64,000 nucleotides of DNA from Numida meleagris (taxonomy: Eukaryota > Chordata > Aves > Galliformes > Numididae). This document shows, piece after piece, positions 61,777 to 64,000 of the stretch. A program made the translations under genes and the position numbers. Each line of letters opens with the position of its first letter. Within the stretch, counting starts at the first letter, position 1. The notes beneath the pieces are model-generated. The model did no database searches, had not been told where the DNA came from, and saw only the letters and a list, made by a program, of their open reading frames with translations. The DNA lies in assembly GCF_002078875.1 (NCBI RefSeq), contig NC_034410.1, positions 98,329,061-98,393,060 on the forward strand, in the 5' to 3' direction.

Positions 61777-62214
61777 GTGAATTGTAGTTTTTTCACATAG
61801 TTTTTTTTTAGCTAGAATATTCATTCATTAAAAAATGAAGAAAGAAAGATTAAATGAAAGCTGTTGTTGTCATTACATTTAATTTTCTGTTTGCGCTCTA
61901 CCTGGTTTCTTAAATCCACCAAGATTTGCAAAGGTAGGGGTGGTAATAGGATAAAGATAATTAGAATTAAGCTCTAACCTGTAAAGAATTTGAGGTTTTT
62001 GTAAGTTTTTTTCTTGCCAGATTGGATCTGGATGGGTGAACTACAGAGTGGGTGATAGACTGTCTGGTCTTCTGAGCTTTGTCACTAGTCCCAGGAGCAA
62101 TCAGGAGCTGATTACAAGCATCTTCTTCAGAGGTCACCATGAGAGACAATCTCATTCATAATCTTCCCACTCAGGATACTCTATGGTTGTATGATGAGCA
62201 ATGCAGAAAGGAGA

Positions 62215-62660
62215 TGGTATGCTTGGCAAGTTTGTGGGCCACACTGTGCTGGAGGAGCAGTGGGTACACTGGGGTTCATGGCCACCATTCAGAGAATGCC
62301 CAAAAAGCTGGAAGATGGGCTGCCAGAAATCTCATGCAGCTCAACAAAGGCAAATGTGGAGCCCTTCATCTGGGAGAAGATAACCCATGAAGCCCTTGGG
62401 AGGCAGCTGGGAAGGAAAGGACATGTGGGCCTGGCAGCTATGAAACAAAACTCCCTCGGGTTGTTGCTAGCATATGCATAACCAGTTCAGATTAGGGTAA
62501 AAATGAAAATACATTCACAGTGAGAGTGGTCAGTCCTAGGAGCAGATTTCCCAGAGAAGTGGTGGTATGTTCATCCTTGGAGATATTAAAAACTCAGCTG
62601 GAAAAGGCCATGGACAACTCAGGTAATTTTGGAGCTAGCCCCACTTTTAGCAGAGTATAA
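62215..62660 (+). mobile_element. Decayed CR1, plus sense
   Basis: Degraded ORF2 landmarks in order: GGCAAGTTTGTGGGCCACAC (the FADDTK-type region), GCCACCATTCAGAGAATGCC, AAATCTCATGCAGCTCAACA, CCCTTCATCTGGGAGAAG, then after a gap GATTTCCCAGAGAAGTGG and ATCCTTGGAGATATT. The order and spacing fit CR1 with an internal deletion between about 62460 and 62510. The 3' tail is missing where the LTR relic begins. All frames are broken. Confidence 0.8.
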
Positions 62661-62666
62661 GAGAAC

Positions 62667-62790
62667 TGTTATGTCATGGCCTGAACTGATGATTGAGCAC
62701 CTGGTGAAGGGGGTAGCTTCACCAGGGTAGGTCCAACTGTGCACAGGTAAGACTGGAAGAGTGTGAAGTCTAAATTCTCCTCCTAGATAT
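62667..62790 (+). mobile_element. Relic of family A LTR, copy 3
   Basis: Starts TGTTATGTC. Its GATTGAGCACCTGGTGAAGG and ACTGGAAGAG words align with GATTGAGCACCTGGTGGGAA and ACTGGAAGGG of the copies at 6.56 and 22.12 kb, in the same orientation. It is much more diverged and fades out after about 125 bp, so the 3' half is lost or unrecognisable. It abuts the decayed CR1 on its left, suggesting insertion into or beside it. Confidence 0.7.
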
Positions 62791-63625
62791 ACTACATGCT
62801 AAATATTTTTCATAACTGCTTTGAAATAGCTCAGATGGAAAATATTCTGCAAATGTAAAATAATATTACTATTATCATCATGCTTTACACAAATGTTCCT
62901 AGCAATAAAAGAAGGTGAGAGAAACAACAATGTAATCCCATAAAAATTATATTAAGCAGAATTGTCTAAGAACAGAATCTTTTAGAGAGTTCCATTAGGG
63001 ATCAGCTATTCTTCACATTATACTAAATTGTTAATAAGCACACTGAAATAGTTTTCCACCTGGCAAATATATATACAGGAGATCGGAAATAGGTACATTA
63101 AATAACAGAATTAGAGAACAGAAAAAAAAAGACAAAACAAAAACACTTTTAAAATGAAGCATAGCTGTAGCACTAGTTTGTCGTTAGTTATGGTTATCTG
63201 TTTCCAGAAATTGTTGATTCTTTCTAGAACGAGTCTGTCTATAAATAGATATGACTTACCCTTTATTGAACCATGTAATGCTCTTTTAGCCTTTTCAGTT
63301 CTGAAGACCATAATGCTTTCTACTGTAATCTGCAGTGGCAATGAACTATCACTTAGTGAATCTTGATAGAGCATATAGATCTGATTACTTCTTGATTTTA
63401 CATCTTTATGAGATGCTGGGGTGGAAGAGAACAGTCAAATATAAATCCAGTCTGTGATTGTTGCATATGCATTTTAGGATGTCAGTTTGTTCTCTGGGAC
63501 AAAGTTTTAAGACTTTATAAAGATCCACATTTCTGCATTTCAGCAATTCTAAGCTGCTGTTCTGTACTGTCTACTGAACATGTGTAATTTTCAGTCTGAA
63601 TTACTGTTTTCTGCAGAAATTCCAT
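62791..63625. other. Unique AT-rich DNA
   Basis: Nothing is recognised before the mariner element. Confidence 0.55.
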
Positions 63626-63903
63626 GATGGCTGGTCCAAAAGCAATGCCTCCCATTTTATGACGTTGGTCCATAACATCAGAAGCAGACATTGATGGTAT
63701 GGCAGTAAAGGTTGAGCCTTTCCACCAATACCCCGTGATGTGTTGTTGTCATGTGACAGATGGCAGCAGAGGGGCAGCCTGACAGAATGGTGTCTGACAT
63801 GGAAGTGCATGTGAAACAGAGTCGTCACTGGATTCCCCCATACAGAAAAAATTACACCATTGGCATTCATTGACACTTGCTGAATGTTTATGGAGACCAA
63901 ACA
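63626..63903 (+). mobile_element. Mariner DNA transposon, 5' part (Mariner1_GG/Galluhop-like)
   Basis: GGCTGGTCCAAAAGCAATGC at the left resembles the inverted terminal repeat of Tc1/mariner elements known from chicken. It is followed by the 5' untranslated region and the transposase start at 63787 (MVSDMEVHVKQ, close to the MASDMEVxMKQR start of this family). The frame then has a stop near 63870 (CATTGA), although downstream codons for HLLNVYGDQT are still readable. Similarity ends at 63903 within the N-terminal DNA-binding domain; the DD34D catalytic region is absent. The element is inactive here. The family name is from memory and needs a database check. Confidence 0.85.
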
Positions 63904-64000
63904 CTTGAGGGGAAACCTGGGGAGACCCCCTAAGTTTCCCACAGGAAACCCTACGGCGCGGGAAGCTCCACACTCAATGTGAGTTTACGGCTTCTACTTT
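63904..64000. other. GC-rich sequence at right edge, possibly the far part of the mariner element
   Basis: After the transposase similarity ends the sequence becomes GC- and CpG-richer (CTACGGCGCGGG). It could be the 3' part of the same transposon joined by an internal deletion, or a different inserted element. The window ends before this can be decided. Confidence 0.3.

Larger units (their letters stand above)
57303..62214. other. Unique AT-rich DNA
   Basis: Contains the (TTTA)n tract at 59984-60007, octamer and homeodomain words at 57640-57790 (ATGCAAAG, TGATTAATAAAA), and the candidate first exon at 61707-61776. No recognised gene. Confidence 0.5.

Noticed and set aside
62139..62481. Three overlapping plus-strand frames
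   Set aside because: They are pieces of a decayed CR1 ORF2 in different frames.
63601..63973. Two minus-strand frames of 113 and 74 codons
   Set aside because: Antisense of the mariner element; the real coding direction is plus.

Overview
The window looks like avian nuclear DNA, most likely chicken or a close galliform relative. The evidence is many fragments of CR1 (the chicken-repeat-1 non-LTR retrotransposon) with their ATTCTATGA-type 3' tails, short endogenous-retrovirus LTRs, and at the right edge the 5' part of a mariner element resembling chicken Mariner1_GG/Galluhop. Most of the sequence is AT-rich and unique-looking, with simple repeats and poly-A/T runs. I recognise no host protein-coding gene, tRNA, rRNA, CRISPR array or bacterial-type operon. 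It reads as intergenic or deep-intronic sequence from a gene-poor region.

Layout. 1-6.3 kb: unique AT-rich DNA with a possible decayed coding relic on the minus strand (about 1.27-1.76 kb) and a 43-bp near-perfect palindrome at 2661-2703. 6.3-10.4 kb: an (AAAT)n microsatellite, a complete solo LTR with a 5-bp target duplication (6563-6892), two plus-sense CR1 copies (7.74-8.43 and 9.31-10.10 kb) and a minus-sense CR1 3' end (10.16-10.44 kb) that converges on the second. 10.4-18.1 kb: unique. 18.1-22.5 kb: three CR1 copies, the last with a 261-codon uninterrupted reverse-transcriptase C-terminal reading frame, followed 28 bp later by a second solo LTR of the 6.5-kb family. 22.5-50.7 kb: mostly unique sequence with a (TG)n microsatellite, hairpins and two short CR1 tails. 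50.7-51.7 kb: an old minus-sense CR1 split by a complete 529-bp solo LTR with perfect 5-bp duplications. 51.7-62.2 kb: unique, one CR1 tail. 62.2-64 kb: decayed CR1, a relic of the first LTR family, and the truncated mariner element.

A few open reading frames have splice-like edges (48.72-49.05 kb plus, 4.65-5.01 kb minus, 15.61-15.84 kb minus, 61.71-61.78 kb plus). I list them as weak exon candidates only: open stretches of this length arise by chance in 64 kb of AT-rich DNA, and none matched a family I know. I found no convincing undescribed biological system. The strongest second-look items are the nested LTR, the mosaic similarity between the two solo LTRs, the open CR1 frame, and the perfect palindromes.
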